A DNA stretch of 64,000 nt from Liolophura sinensis (taxonomy: Eukaryota > Mollusca > Polyplacophora > Chitonida > Chitonidae), in the NCBI RefSeq assembly GCF_032854445.1, contig NC_088297.1, forward strand, positions 1,278,639-1,342,638, written 5' to 3'. The translations under genes and the position numbers were made by a program. Positions 1-10,336 of the stretch are shown here, piece by piece. How positions within the stretch are numbered: position 1 is the stretch's first letter; each line of letters begins with the position of its first letter. The notes beneath the pieces were generated by a model. That model made no database searches and was not told where the DNA came from. It saw only the letters and a program-made list of their open reading frames with translations.

Positions 1-440
1 TCAGTTCGACTCATGACACGAGTGAGGAGACGTAATCATTCAGACTCACTTTGTGTATTGAGTTTCATTGATGACACTGCTGATGGGATGTATCTAATCA
101 GATTCACTTTTTATGTGTTCCTAGCAAAACTACAAGAAAACTAAATAAACAAGACTTACGCTCTGTCTTATGGGATAATTGAGGCTAGGCGTACACGTAT
201 AGGTGACATAGCTTAAACAAAATCAGGGAAGAAAATGAAACTTTCATTGATTGGTGAATTTTGATGAATAAAATATTAGTTATTACAAAACAGTGTCCCT
301 GGACTCTAATAAAGAAGCCAATGTAGTAACTTATTACTACAAAACTGGTAAAAATACTGTGTTGTTTATTCCGAAAACGATTATTTAAATGTAGAAGTTC
401 TATAAATCTCCTACACTTCCGTTTCTTAAAAATGATTTTA
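1..440 (+). other. 3' flank of an additional EF-hand gene copy (coding part off the left edge)
   Basis: This stretch resembles the downstream flanks of the EF-hand copies at 6065 and 17485. Shared blocks include 'cagattcacttt' segments, an 'aactataagacgactaaataaa'-like run near 125-150 (compare 17885-17910) and an AATAAA signal at 267-272, which corresponds to 7093-7098 and 18012-18017. Seen: the block order is the same in all three places, with divergence high enough that similarity fades after about 440. Inferred: the window opens just downstream of another tandem copy whose coding part lies to the left. No coding sequence is visible here. Confidence 0.6.
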
Positions 441-665
441 ATTGGTGTAGACTACAAATACAGTATATTACATGCACATGGAACTCTTCTGTGTGTGAAG
501 TTTAATACGTTTGAGCAGCAAAGATTCCTGTGAATGTTTTTGTGTTGGCAGCCATTGATTGTTTCCGGGGACAAGCGTTTTTAGCTCCAACTGCCCACAG
601 ATAGAGAGTACCCCTTAACACTTTTGCACGAAAGGAGACAGTTGCGTTATCTTCTAATCTGATGA

Positions 666-819
666 CCTCTCCAGCCGTACGTGAGAAGGTCGTGCAGCAA
701 CCTGCGGATGGTCATGGATTTTCCCCGGGCTCTGTCTGGTTTCCTCCCACCATAATGCTGCCCGCCGTCGCATAAGTGAAATGTTCTTGAGTTCAGCGTA
801 AAACACCAATCAAATAAAT
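666..819 (+). repeat. SINE family A, 3' half
   Basis: Truncated copy of the commonest SINE in the window (called family A here). It has the body motifs 'ccgtacgtg', 'cctgcggatgg' and 'cctcccaccataatgctg', and the tail 'gtaaaacaccaatcaaataa'. The tRNA-like head is missing. Confidence 0.85.
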
Positions 820-1002
820 CCAATCTGATGATGTTTGATGTGTTGTAAGTTAGGGGGAAAGTCGCATTAATTTTTAAAATATCAGTCCAAAGATTTCCTG
901 GGGTGCACAGTCTGTTCCTGTTCATTAATTATGTCATGTCAATCAACTTCTTGTTTCCTTCGATCACAAGTTCCAGGAGAGCTCTTTTTACAACAGAATA
1001 TA

Positions 1003-1190
1003 GTGGGTGCTTCCGTGGCACAGTGATTAGAGCTTACACCTTGAGGATGGGTGAGATTAAGTTTAAATTGGAGTCGGGTCATACCAAAGACTTTAACAAA
1101 GATACTTGTTGCAGCCTCGCCTGGCGCCCAGCATCAAGAGCAAGGAATCGGGACTGGTTTGGCCTGATCTCAGTATAATGGGACTGAGTA
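1003..1190 (+). repeat. tRNA-derived SINE family B
   Basis: The head reads 'gtggcacagtgattagag' (Pol III A-box-like), followed by 'gtcgggtcataccaaagac' and the body motifs 'gcctcgcctggcgc' and 'cagtataatgggactg'. The same family is at 7467-7726, 18390-19060 and 20395-20895. Confidence 0.7.
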
Positions 1191-1229
1191 AAATTAAGTT
1201 GCGACAGAGCTTTATTGACATGGACTCGT

Positions 1230-2590
1230 TCTATGAGAAGAAGCAGTACATATCTACAAACGCCTTATGAGTGTTACTCTCCCTCTGTTCTCTAGGCAGA
1301 GGTGCTGCATTGAAAATTTTACTCTGCCAAGGAGAGGGCAATCGCTTGTGAATTCTCCTCACAGAACCGTTATTTGCGCCCTAGGAGAGTGCGTCTCGTT
1401 TTCGCGGTGAGGGAGTCTGGTCATACCTTTTGGGGGGTTTGACACATGTAATTGACAATCAGGCCTACGTAAACATGAAGGGCAACACAACCATGACAAC
1501 TCCATGCCTTTGTAATAGAGGCAGCTTTTCATTCTCCAGACTGGGGTTAATTTCGAAAATGAATGATTTCCCGCATCCCGTTGGCCGATGCAGCACGGTT
1601 ATTAAAACGCACCTCAAACAATCAGCCCATTTGGTTCAAAACAAATTAAACTCAACGTTTCAATATTACTTTAAGATTATTTGCAGTGATTAGCTCAAAT
1701 TTGTCCTAGTTTTAAGGACAGATGTTATGTCACGAGTGAATGACTCTTATAGCGATGATATCGATAGAACGGCCATGTCAGTGAGGGATTCCCCCAAGGC
1801 CTTGGGTCCATAAATAGCTGACTAGTTTGCAAAAAAGAGGCTATGATCATTTGAATCAAGATTTGCCAACAGCCGGTCAGAAAGCCACCTGGGAAACAAA
1901 GGCCGTGATGTGCACTTGACCGTACGTGTCAATTGAGTTATGCGTCTAAACTTATGACGCTTCTTAATCACATGTCCGAGGAATTGCTGTAATATTAAAT
2001 CCCAAGCATGCCGGCCTGGTCCAGATAGCACAGTTGGTAAAGCGTCTGCTTCGAGACCGGTAGATCCAGGATCAATTCTTGATTGAGTCACACCTAAGAC
2101 TTTAAAAGAGGAAGTTGTAACTTCCTTGTTTGGCGTTCAGTATAAAGCGGATAGTGCAACGACTGGCTGACCCTTATCAGTATAATGGATCGGGCGGGGC
2201 CACTTACTTGCTTTCGGTAAGTCGTCTCAGTGAAGCAGCACTAAATAAAAGAGCGGTGGAAATCCGTCCTGCACCAAGGAGGCACATTACACGTACGTGC
2301 ACCCTAAGGATTCCTTCGTCGTCATATGACTGAAAAATTCTCACTCCCAAGCATGCACTGTAGAAGCACACATACACAAAATATAGACTATTATTTCCCT
2401 TTACTCATGCCGTACCATACGCAAACATATCTGAACCATTATCGGAAACGAGTATATGTGCAATTTCCTTTCAAATTATTAGGAAGTACAAAAAAAAATA
2501 AAATTAAGGTGAAGAGCATGTGACGTTCCTGGATATGACAAGGACATCATATTCTTCTCATATTACATTTAATGTTAGCTCCGTGATCAC
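1230..2590. repeat. Left copy of a local tandem duplication
   Basis: This block matches 3295-4270 in order and orientation, with scattered substitutions and indels. Shared landmarks are 'aacatgaagggcaacacaac' (near 1472) against 'aacatgacgggcaacacaac' (near 3503), 'gatttgccaacagcc', 'gtgatgtgcacttga' and 'tcccaagcatgcactgta'. A 334-bp SINE is inserted in this copy at 2011-2344 and not in the other. The short open frames at 1430-1693 and 3426-3623 share a 'NTTMTTP' peptide only because of the duplication. No gene was recognised. Confidence 0.75.
2011..2344 (+). mobile_element. Full-length tRNA-derived SINE family V with target-site duplication
   Basis: The tRNA-like head carries an A box ('tagcacagttgg') and a B-box-like 'ggatcaattct'. 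The body contains 'gaagttgtaacttcc' and 'ggtaagtcgtctcagtgaag', and the 3' end is 'cgtcatatgactgaaaaatt'. It is flanked by the 11-bp direct repeat 'tcccaagcatg' at 2000-2010 and 2345-2355. The paralogous site in the right duplication copy, near 4015-4030, has a single 'tcccaagcat' and no SINE. Known of tRNA SINEs: they move with LINE machinery and leave such duplications. Confidence 0.88.
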
Positions 2591-2996
2591 GTGGTTTGTG
2601 TTCGGCCAACCGTACAAAAAGTCTTCTAGTTATTGTTAGCCTCCTCTTTAAACGATTTACTCCAAAAAAGAAAAAAATGAAGTCGATAGTCTCCCTTGAA
2701 AATAGCAACTTACATTGTATAGGAGCCCGGACGTTGGAGATCACTAACGGGATCTCCCTTCCAGTCCGGTAGCCACCAGTTAGCCCTGCTTGTACAAAAA
2801 CATCACGAAGGCTCTACAGAAATATTTACGCTATCTGTAGATTTGACAACTATACAAGTCCAACCATTACATTATAGCCGAAAGCGATTCAAAAAAAAAG
2901 AGGCATTTTCCATGCCATAAGATTAGAGAGGCATTTTTTCTTCCAAGGCGTTTGTTATATATAAAGTCATCTGATATAATTTATTTAGAGTTAGTG
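2591..2996. other. Unique-looking intergenic stretch
   Basis: No open frame with recognisable product, no repeat family and no RNA gene was identified here. Confidence 0.4.
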
Positions 2997-3285
2997 AGTG
3001 AGTACTGGGGTTTAACGTCGTACTTAACAGTTTTTTAGTCACATGACGACAAAGGAATCCTTGGAGGGCATGTAATGTGCCTCCTTGTTGCAGGACGGAT
3101 TTCCACCACTGTTTTATCTAATGCTGCTTCACTTACCGAAGGAAAAGTAAGCCGACCCGCCCGAGCCATTATACTGATACGGGTCAACAGGTCGTTGGAC
3201 TATCCCCTTCATGCTGAACGTCATGCGAGGAAGTTACAACTTCCTCTTTTAAAGTCTTAGGTGTGATTCGATGCAGCACTGATCC
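2997..3285 (-). repeat. SINE family V, reverse copy with degraded head
   Basis: On the minus strand it shows the same body as 2011-2344: 'gaagttgtaacttcc', the 'gggcgggtcgg' region and 'ggaggcacattac'. Its end reads 'ttaaaccccagtactcactc' on the minus strand. The tRNA-like head is degenerate or missing. It lies between the two tandem duplicates at 1230-2590 and 3295-4270. Confidence 0.8.
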
Positions 3286-3294
3286 AATCAAGCG

Positions 3295-4270
3295 ACGCAG
3301 TATACATGTATACGCACAGCACATAAATGTTACCTCCCTTGTTCCAACAGCACACGGTCCAATACTGATTACCTTCGTGCTCAATTTACAGCCATTTCGT
3401 TGAGTGCAACATTTTCTAGGCAGATGTGCGTCTCGTGTTTGCAGTGAGAGAACCCCTTCTGTTGGGTTTGGCACTCGTGATGGATACGTACACCTACGTA
3501 AACATGACGGGCAACACAACCATGACAACCCCACGCCTTTGTACTTGCAATTTTTCCTTTTTTAACTTGGGAATAATTTCGAAAATGACAGCATTTCCGT
3601 ATCCCGTCCAAACTCACCTTTAAAGAATCTACCTGTTTGTTTGAAAGGAAATTAAATTCTACTTTTCGATATAACTTTAAGATTCACTGCATTGATTTGC
3701 ACAGATTTATCTTAGTTTTATAGACAGATGTTATATCATGCGTGGATGAATCTGATAACGACGATACCGATAGCTGTACGCTGTACAGCCGTGTTGGTGA
3801 GGGAATCTTCAAAGCCTTGAGCCTTCAATAGCTGTCCTGTTCGCGAAAACGAGGCTAGCGTGATTTGAACTGAGATTTGCCAACAGCCAATCAGAAAGCT
3901 TACTAGGAAACACGTGCCGTGATGTGTACTTGATGGTGTATGTCAATCGGGTCAAACGTCTGCACTTATGACTCTTTGTCGTCATATGACTGAAAAATTG
4001 TTATGACGTAAAATCCCAAGCATACACTGTACAAGCATACATACACAAAACACAGACTATTATTTCCTTTACCCATACAGTGTCATACGCAAACACATCT
4101 GAACCATGTCAAAAGCGGCGTTATGCACACTTTCCTTTCACATTATTAGGAAGTGTTAAGTAAATTAAGTACAAAATAAATAAAAAATAAAAATGAGACA
4201 AAGAAGGTTTCTTGATACGACCAGGACATCACATTCCTCCCTTATTACATTCAAAGGGGAGTCCGTGTCC
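3295..4270. repeat. Right copy of a local tandem duplication
   Basis: Paralogous to 1230-2590 without the SINE insertion. It keeps an older SINE-V tail fragment ('cgtcatatgactgaaaaatt') just before the pre-integration site 'tcccaagcat'. Its right end runs into a family-A SINE composite. Confidence 0.75.
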
Positions 4271-4500
4271 AACGTGGTTAGCGTGCCAGCGCGGCGCAGT
4301 CACCCAGGAGCCTCTCACCCATATGTATTTATCTATTCATTTCACTGGTGTTTTACGCCACTCTCAAAAACACTTCGTTTATACAAGGGCGGCAAGCATG
4401 TCGGTAGGAGTAAACCCACGACCATCCACAGATTGCTGGCAGATCTTCCCACGGGTGACTGAACGCTCCTGACTCATTGAGCTGCGCCCACATGCTACAA
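4268..4500. repeat. Composite of two SINE-A pieces in opposite orientation
   Basis: Positions 4272-4318 are a plus-strand family-A head ('gtggttagcgtgccagcg...cccaggagcctctcacc'). From about 4325 the sequence is a minus-strand copy, starting with the reversed tail ('ctggtgttttacgcc'), then 'cccacgaccatccac' and a head ending near 4500. The switch is abrupt, consistent with insertion or recombination between two copies. Confidence 0.7.
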
Positions 4501-6040
4501 CCACTCGACCACGCATAAAACTGAGTGCATTTATTTCATTTTTTTTCTTAACGACGTAAGTGGTAAGTTATCTGGATGGAGAAAACTGATATGCACAGTA
4601 CAAACAAACGATCACGTATTGCTAACAAGAAGCAACGCTCAGATGGAGCCGAGGATTCTGCATGTATCCCGGTCCCGTGTGTCCCGTTTGTCCTGTGTGT
4701 CCCGGAGACGTGTGTCTCCACCGGCGCAAGATCGTTGCCCTATCTCGCATTACTTCATATCCCTATGTTGAGAAATGGGGAATCAACCCTATGTTAATAT
4801 AGTTTTAATGTTCTTTTATATGCCTGCACGCTAGTTTTCGGCCGCCCATTCAAAAAAGCTTTTATCTCCGTCGTCATGTTACAATATTTGTGAACCATGC
4901 ATCTATTTTTATCTAACTAAATAAACAGAGCTCTAGATCTGCAGGTTTTCAGAAAATTTTCACAATCAAAAATACACCATTTATTTTTCTATTTTGCTTG
5001 GATTTTTGCAGATACAGGCATTAGTTACATTCTCTATTTAGCTCGATGACTTCCTAAATGTTGTAATCAGCACGGTTAGGTGCTGATAGTGGAACAAGAT
5101 GTGTGACCTCACTGAGATATATTTACCCGGCTTCCTCATTGACCAGAAATAGTTTTTGAGGCGTACCTGTGGATTGGTCAATTTCTCCAAAAATATTCCT
5201 AGCAAATCTAAATGCGCCATTTATTAAATCGCAGTCGGTGTTGACTCCTTATCCAAGTCGAAGGTGCAGTTCAAAGTATAGGGAGATATCACACAACACA
5301 GTTGAAACGCTTGTGGTAAGGTTCAGAAAAGAGTTTTCCCAATTCTGGCACTGAACAACAACCACGTTAAAAACGAGTGGCTACTCCTCATTCACTTAGA
5401 AGATACATTTCCCAACGGCATGACGTTAACATTTGGGATCTAATTGCGGCCTACAGACTTGAGTGTTCGCCGGGAAGATTTCTATATTCGTACTTTTGAT
5501 ATATAGAGGCATATTATAGTCTCAAAGGAAATTACACTAACTGTAGAAATATAGATATTTGATGTATTTCTTGCAGTGCTCGCTTACCGTGGAAATGCAT
5601 GTAACGTACACGCATTCTAGCTGTGACTTACACCGTGTAAGGGTTTGTATCTTTGCAGCGCTTTGGATGCTGAAGATCATGATATCTTGACTATGTAATG
5701 CTGCCTCATTGACTGCAAATTTACAGTCAGAATACAGCTGTTGATCTTTAGAAAAATACACTGTAGCCTAAAATGCCAGCAAATTTTAATGTAAACTATA
5801 TATACACTATTTGTAATTATAGTATATCCATTTTCCTGGGGGACTTATAAAACATACATCTACAATCACCTGATGACGTCGTCAATTTGCTCACGCACGC
5901 ACGCGCACACACACGCACCCATATATAATTACATATAAGGCGGCCTTTTCAATATAGAAGAAGGCATTCTGATATTGGTCATTCTGATAACCATTGCTAT
6001 TGTCATCTACTTCTCATTTTGTTGTTTCTTTTTTGTTTTA
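4501..6040. other. Intergenic or upstream intronic sequence of the EF-hand gene
   Basis: No conserved coding frame was recognised. Notable features are a (CA)n-rich patch at 5893-5920 ('cacgcacgcacgcgcacaca') and the polypyrimidine tract leading to the AG at 6040-6041. At least one upstream exon of the EF-hand gene is expected here or further left; it could not be located. Confidence 0.4.
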
Positions 6041-6064
6041 GTCTAGTTTCTGCACTAGTTGAAG

Positions 6065-6604
6065 ATGGAGCCGGATACATATATCAAACGAAAGTGGACG
6101 GGACTTTATAAGTTCTTCAACATAAGCGGCTCGGACCTGTTGATGATTTCGGATTTCATGGAGTATCCATGTCATCTGTTACGGGAGGGAAAGGTGGAGG
6201 ATGGCTGTAAAATAGCGACACTCTTCAAAAGATTCTGGGACGGCAATCTGGAATATTCGGGCCGACCCAAGGGAGAAACATCCATCAATCTAGAAGACTG
6301 GATAAAAGGCCAGTGCACTATGAGCCAGCAGGATTGGTACCATAATGAAGCTATACCAGCTCTCTCAGCCGCTTGGTTTGACATAATGGACGAGAACCAT
6401 GACAACCTAATTAGCCTTGTGGAGTGGCGAGATCACTACAAGGGACACGGGATGAAGGACGAAGAGTTTGTCCGCTCTACTTTCACCAAGATGGATACAA
6501 ACAGCGACGGTTTCATCTCCCGACAGGAATTTGATTATGCTATCAAAATGTATGGCAAACACGACCCGGACAATGATTACTCATTTCTTTTCACCCAAGA
6601 TTAG
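6065..6604 (+). CDS. Sarcoplasmic calcium-binding protein-like EF-hand protein (intact copy)
   Basis: A 179-residue protein that probably buffers calcium in the cytosol, as invertebrate sarcoplasmic calcium-binding proteins do. Two canonical 12-residue EF-hand loops are visible: D109-E120 with ligands D, N, D, S and E, and D144-E155 (DTNSDGFISRQE). The N-terminal half (residues 14-31 and about 60-78) looks like degenerate EF-hands, and the 179-aa length fits the roughly 174-190 aa of that family. The first ATG after the splice acceptor is at 6065; the TTG at 6059 is not a likely start. A pyrimidine-rich tract ending in AG at 6040-6041 suggests this is the last exon, carrying the whole coding part after a non-coding exon. 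A conserved AATAAA lies at 7093-7098. Truncated and flank-only relatives occur at 17485 and 1-440. Calexcitin-like is an alternative family name. Confidence 0.85.
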   Translation: MEPDTYIKRKWTGLYKFFNISGSDLLMISDFMEYPCHLLREGKVEDGCKIATLFKRFWDGNLEYSGRPKGETSINLEDWIKGQCTMSQQDWYHNEAIPALSAAWFDIMDENHDNLISLVEWRDHYKGHGMKDEEFVRSTFTKMDTNSDGFISRQEFDYAIKMYGKHDPDNDYSFLFTQD

Positions 6605-7092
6605 ACAAAATGGATTGTACTGAATTTGAGTATAAGTCCAGCTATAACATTGACACTAATCGGCAGACAATATTAACCAGGTTCAGTATTGAATTAGAAA
6701 ATCTATCTAAATCAGATTCAAAATGAGTTTTCATTTGCCCATATAGTATACCAGTTATATACGTACGTTGCCCTTAACAACGGAGAAGATGGAAGCAGTC
6801 AGATTCATTTTGGGTATTCAACTGCTGATGTAGTTACATACTCACGTTGTCCGTAACAACTGGGAAAATGCAATCAATCAGATTCACTTTGGGTATTTAG
6901 AACGAAGTTGTATTTATGGCTCTGCTGAGAAGTAGAAATCAGTGAGAATCCCTGTGAGCTGGACAGTTGTGTACAGGACATTGCTGAGTGGGCAGTAGTA
7001 ATTAGATTCACCCTGAATCGTGACACTACTAAGAAGATTCAAACAAATATTGGAAAGAAAAAAAAATGTTATTGTTTGGTTAATTCTGGGTA

Positions 7093-7098
7093 AATAAA
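7093..7098 (+). promoter_or_regulatory. Candidate polyadenylation signal of the EF-hand gene
   Basis: AATAAA about 490 bases after the stop codon. It is at the equivalent place in all three copies of the locus (267-272, 7093-7098, 18012-18017), and the following 'attcggta' is shared by copies 2 and 3. Confidence 0.5.
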
Positions 7099-7466
7099 AT
7101 ATTCGGTATTCAAAAAAGAAGTGTGTACTAGTTAAGTTCAGAATATACATGTTGTTCCTCGTCAAAACTGACATTTCTTATTTGTACATCGATTGGTGAG
7201 TTGTCATAGAAACTTGTACGAACTGTCGGGTAAATGTCATGTTGTTTTTTTGTGAAAACGGATTAACTGTTTAAATGGTCTCTTCCGCTAAATCTCCTTC
7301 GCCTTCAGTTTTTTTCTTAAGAAAATTAAGAAACAGAATTTGATTGGAAAAACTGAAGTGGCAGAGATGCCTGTCCGTTTCATCAGCCGTAACGTTACAT
7401 TACTTCACGTCATCAGCAATTAAAATGCTACATTTTTGGTTGTCATGGAAATCAGCTCATACGAGA

Positions 7467-7726
7467 CGAAATGGATAGAACGGCCGCCTCAAAGTCTGAA
7501 GTCCTCAGGTCAAACCCGAGTCGTGTCATACCAAATACCTAAAAAATGCTACTCGTTCCCGCTTTGTTTGACGCTCAGTACTTAGAGGCTAGAGCAAGGA
7601 CACGCCTGTTTGCCCCGGTGTCAGTACCATTTGAATAGGTGGGCTGTCACGTCTGGTGTCCTTGGTATGATACTCCAGTGGCTCCAGTATACGTAATCAC
7701 TCCTCCTCACCATGTAAATGAAAACT
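7467..7726 (+). repeat. SINE family B, older than the EF-hand duplication
   Basis: The head 'gaaatggatagaacggccgc', the B-box-like 'ggtcaaacccgagtcg', then 'cataccaaatacc' and a body as at 1003-1190. An equivalent element sits at the matching place beside copy 3 (18842-19060), after the same 'ggttgtcatggaaatca' flank. The insertion therefore probably predates the duplication. Confidence 0.75.
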
Positions 7727-7829
7727 GATAAGGCCTCAGACCCTCATTGATTTTCTGTAAGAAACAATCTTTACAAGGATGTTTTACTTTACAAACCTAA
7801 TGGGAGAGTTTCGAGTTCGAACTCTTTTA

Positions 7830-8199
7830 CAAGAGTGCTGGGTGAGTGCTTGGGGTTTAACGTCGTACTCAACAATTTTTCAGTCATATGACGACGAAGG
7901 AATCATTAGGGTGCATGTATGTGTAATGTGCCTCCGTGTTGCAAGACGGATTTCCACCGCTCTTTTATTTAGTGCTGCTTCACTGAGACGACTTACCGAA
8001 GGCAAGTAAGCAGCCCCGCCCGAGCCATTATTCTGATACGGGTCAACCAGTCGTTGCACTATCCCCTTCATGCTGAACGCCAAGCGAGGAAGTTACAACT
8101 TCCTCTTTTAAAGTCTTATGTGTGACTCGGTCAAGGATTGATCCTGGATCTACCGGTCCCGAAGCCGACGCTCTACCAACTGTGCTATTCGTGCCGGTA
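7830..8199 (-). mobile_element. Full-length SINE family V with 10-bp target duplication
   Basis: Minus-strand element. Its tRNA-like head (8115-8199) has the A-box-like 'tagcacagttggtagagcg' on the minus strand, and its 3' end (7840-7890) is of the 'gacgttaaaccccaagcact' type. It is flanked by 'aactctttta' at 7820-7829 and 8200-8209. The paralogous flank beside copy 3 has this 10-mer once, at 19241-19250, within the same 'gagagtttcgagttcg' context. The insertion thus happened in this copy only. Confidence 0.9.
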
Positions 8200-8209
8200 A
8201 ACTCTTTTA

Positions 8210-8804
8210 TATCTGAAGTTAAAAGAAGTCTTACAGCTCAATGTGACCTGTCAGATATGTTAGGCAATTATTTTTTGTTAAATTTACAAAAACATGAGCG
8301 TCTGAAAAAAATTCACAAAACGCTGTTAGGTGAAGATGGACAAGAATGGACGAGCTCAAAATGTACAATCTTCAGAAGGTTATAAGAGACCTTTTACAAC
8401 ACATCACTGCAGTTATTATGGGAACAGCTTCTGAAGTCAACCTCGTCCACATTATACTGACAGAAATAGAAACTGCTGACTGCTTGTCTTTGCATGGTTC
8501 CGTTCTAATTTCGTCCTTTATTTACATTTTTAGTAACGTCTATTTTTGTTGTCGGCTGACCCACGAAATTCTGTTTCAACGCTAAGCACCACACCACGAA
8601 AGCACATGGCTCGCTTTTAACCAGTATGGCTTTGGTGAAGTGTAGCCACATTCTAGTTGTATAGCTCAGCCTGTTAAGCAATGGGCTTAAACACAGGCTG
8701 TATATGGTTCCTATAACCGAGAGATTTCTGTCGACTTTGAATCACCGAAATTGCTACTTTATAGTAAAATATAAAGTATATTATAATAATATATTATATA
8801 AATA
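8210..8804. other. 3' flank of EF-hand copy 2, duplicated beside copy 3
   Basis: Patches such as 'acctgtcagatatgttaggcaa' near 8247 match 19286-19310, and the 'gactttgaatcaccgaaat' region near 8735 matches 19747-19765. The open frames here have no recognisable product. Confidence 0.5.
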
Positions 8805-8806
8805 TA

Positions 8807-10334
8807 CTATCCAAAAAAAGAAACGCATAGGTGTTTTGTTTTATTTTAAAATGAAATAAATACATTTTGTCTTCATTTCATGAGCAAAATGTGTTTTAAT
8901 ATTGTTAATAGTCACAGTTAGCACACATTTTATTCCTCAAAACATTTCTTGGTTGAAAATGTTGAGTTTGGAGGCCGTTTTTGGAAGAAGTAAAAAATAC
9001 AGCACCACACTGCATCACGTGCAGTCTTACACGCCGAACTTACGAATGGAAAGCATGCAGTGTGTGACTATAAAACCGCAACTTTGGGCCGGAAATCGGC
9101 GTCTTTCAAGTGGTGTTTTCAAGCTGATTCAACATGCCACGTCTTGACACTGTCACAAGAAATATTGCCATTGGAAGACTTCAAGCTGGAGAGTCCCAAT
9201 CGTCCATTTCTAGGCGTCTACACGTCAGCCAGAGCACGATTTCACGGCTTGCTGCCCGCTACAACAATACTCGGACAACAAATGACCGTCGGCGTTCAGG
9301 TCGACCACGTGTCACTACAGCAGCCCAAGATCGCTACATAAGGGTCCTCCATTTGCGTGACCGTTGTGCTACAGCTGAAAGCACAGCAGCCAGCATTACG
9401 GGACTGAGGAGGATATCAGGTCAGACAGTGCGGAACAGGCTGAGGGAACATGGACTGAGAGCCAGGAGGCCCTATGTTGGGATCGTGCTGCGTCCTCACC
9501 ATCGCGCCAATCGCCTCCGATGGTGTAACAACGTGACTGCATGGAATCTACGCAACTGGCGACGCATTTCGTTCAGTGATGAGTCCAGATTCCTATTGCA
9601 GAGACGTGATGGTAGAAACCGGGTTTACAGACATGCTCACGAACGTTATGCCCCTAACTGCGAACGCCAAGTGGACAGATTTGGTGGAGGGAGTGTGATG
9701 ATGTGGGCAGCAATATCGTATACTGGTCGTACAAATCTTGTCCACGTTCAGGGAAATCTTACGGCCGTACGCTACCGAGACACCATCCTGCAGCCACACC
9801 TCTTACCTGTCATTGACGTTCAGCGGGAGTTGTTCCAGCAGGACAACGCCAGACCGCACACGGCACGTGTCACAAGGGACTTCCTCGCCGAAAACAATGT
9901 AGATGTGCTACCCTGGCCGTCCCGTTCCCCGGATCTTAACCCAATTGAGCATCTGTGGGATGAACTTGATCGACGTCTACGCCAACGTCAACCTCAACCC
10001 CAAACGCTTCAAGAGCAAGTTGCATGTTTGCAGGAGGAGTGGCAGAACATTCCCCAGGCCTCTATCCAGCGTCTCATCCAGTCCATGACAAGGCGTGTCA
10101 GAACTGTTATTCGTGCCCGTGGTGGTCACAACAGATACTGACATTCCACTCAAGTGGGAGACTCATTGTGAGTGTCTTACCTCAAGTTGATGGCCTTGTT
10201 GTCTAGATATGGACCCTTCCTTAATCTGTGTAAAAAATATTTGCAGAATAGCAATTCTTATTTAGTTATGCATAATTGAAAAGACTGCATCACCTCCGCA
10301 AAAAACCGGGTTATGCGTTTCTTTTTTGGGATAG
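8807..10334 (+). mobile_element. Complete Tc1/mariner DNA transposon, structurally intact
   Basis: A 1528-bp element with terminal inverted repeats. The left end begins 'ctatccaaaaaaagaaacgc' and the right end is the complement of 'ctatcccaaaaaagaaacgc'. It is flanked by TA at 8805-8806 and 10335-10336, the target duplication of this superfamily. One open frame encodes a full transposase. The matching flank beside EF-hand copy 3 (around 19770-19790) lacks the element, so it is younger than the duplication. Confidence 0.95.
9134..10141 (+). CDS. Tc1-type transposase (DD34E), full length
   Basis: A 335-residue transposase that would cut and paste its own element at TA sites in the nucleus. Residues about 10-45 form a helix-turn-helix ('SSISRRLHVSQSTISRLAAR'), followed by a GRPR AT-hook-like motif at 56-59 and a second DNA-binding helical region at about 62-115. 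Catalytic residues are D149 (FSDESRF), D237 (QQDNARPH) and E272 (SPDLNPIEHLW). There are 34 residues between the second D and the E, which is the Tc1 pattern. The length is normal for the family, with no frameshift or stop, and the ATG is the first in frame inside the element. Neighbouring sequence is only the element's own termini. It may be active. Confidence 0.95.
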   Translation: MPRLDTVTRNIAIGRLQAGESQSSISRRLHVSQSTISRLAARYNNTRTTNDRRRSGRPRVTTAAQDRYIRVLHLRDRCATAESTAASITGLRRISGQTVRNRLREHGLRARRPYVGIVLRPHHRANRLRWCNNVTAWNLRNWRRISFSDESRFLLQRRDGRNRVYRHAHERYAPNCERQVDRFGGGSVMMWAAISYTGRTNLVHVQGNLTAVRYRDTILQPHLLPVIDVQRELFQQDNARPHTARVTRDFLAENNVDVLPWPSRSPDLNPIEHLWDELDRRLRQRQPQPQTLQEQVACLQEEWQNIPQASIQRLIQSMTRRVRTVIRARGGHNRY

Positions 10335-10336
10335 TA

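Noticed and set aside
9593-10206. Additional frames on both strands inside the transposase
   Set aside because: Shadows of the 335-codon transposase frame.
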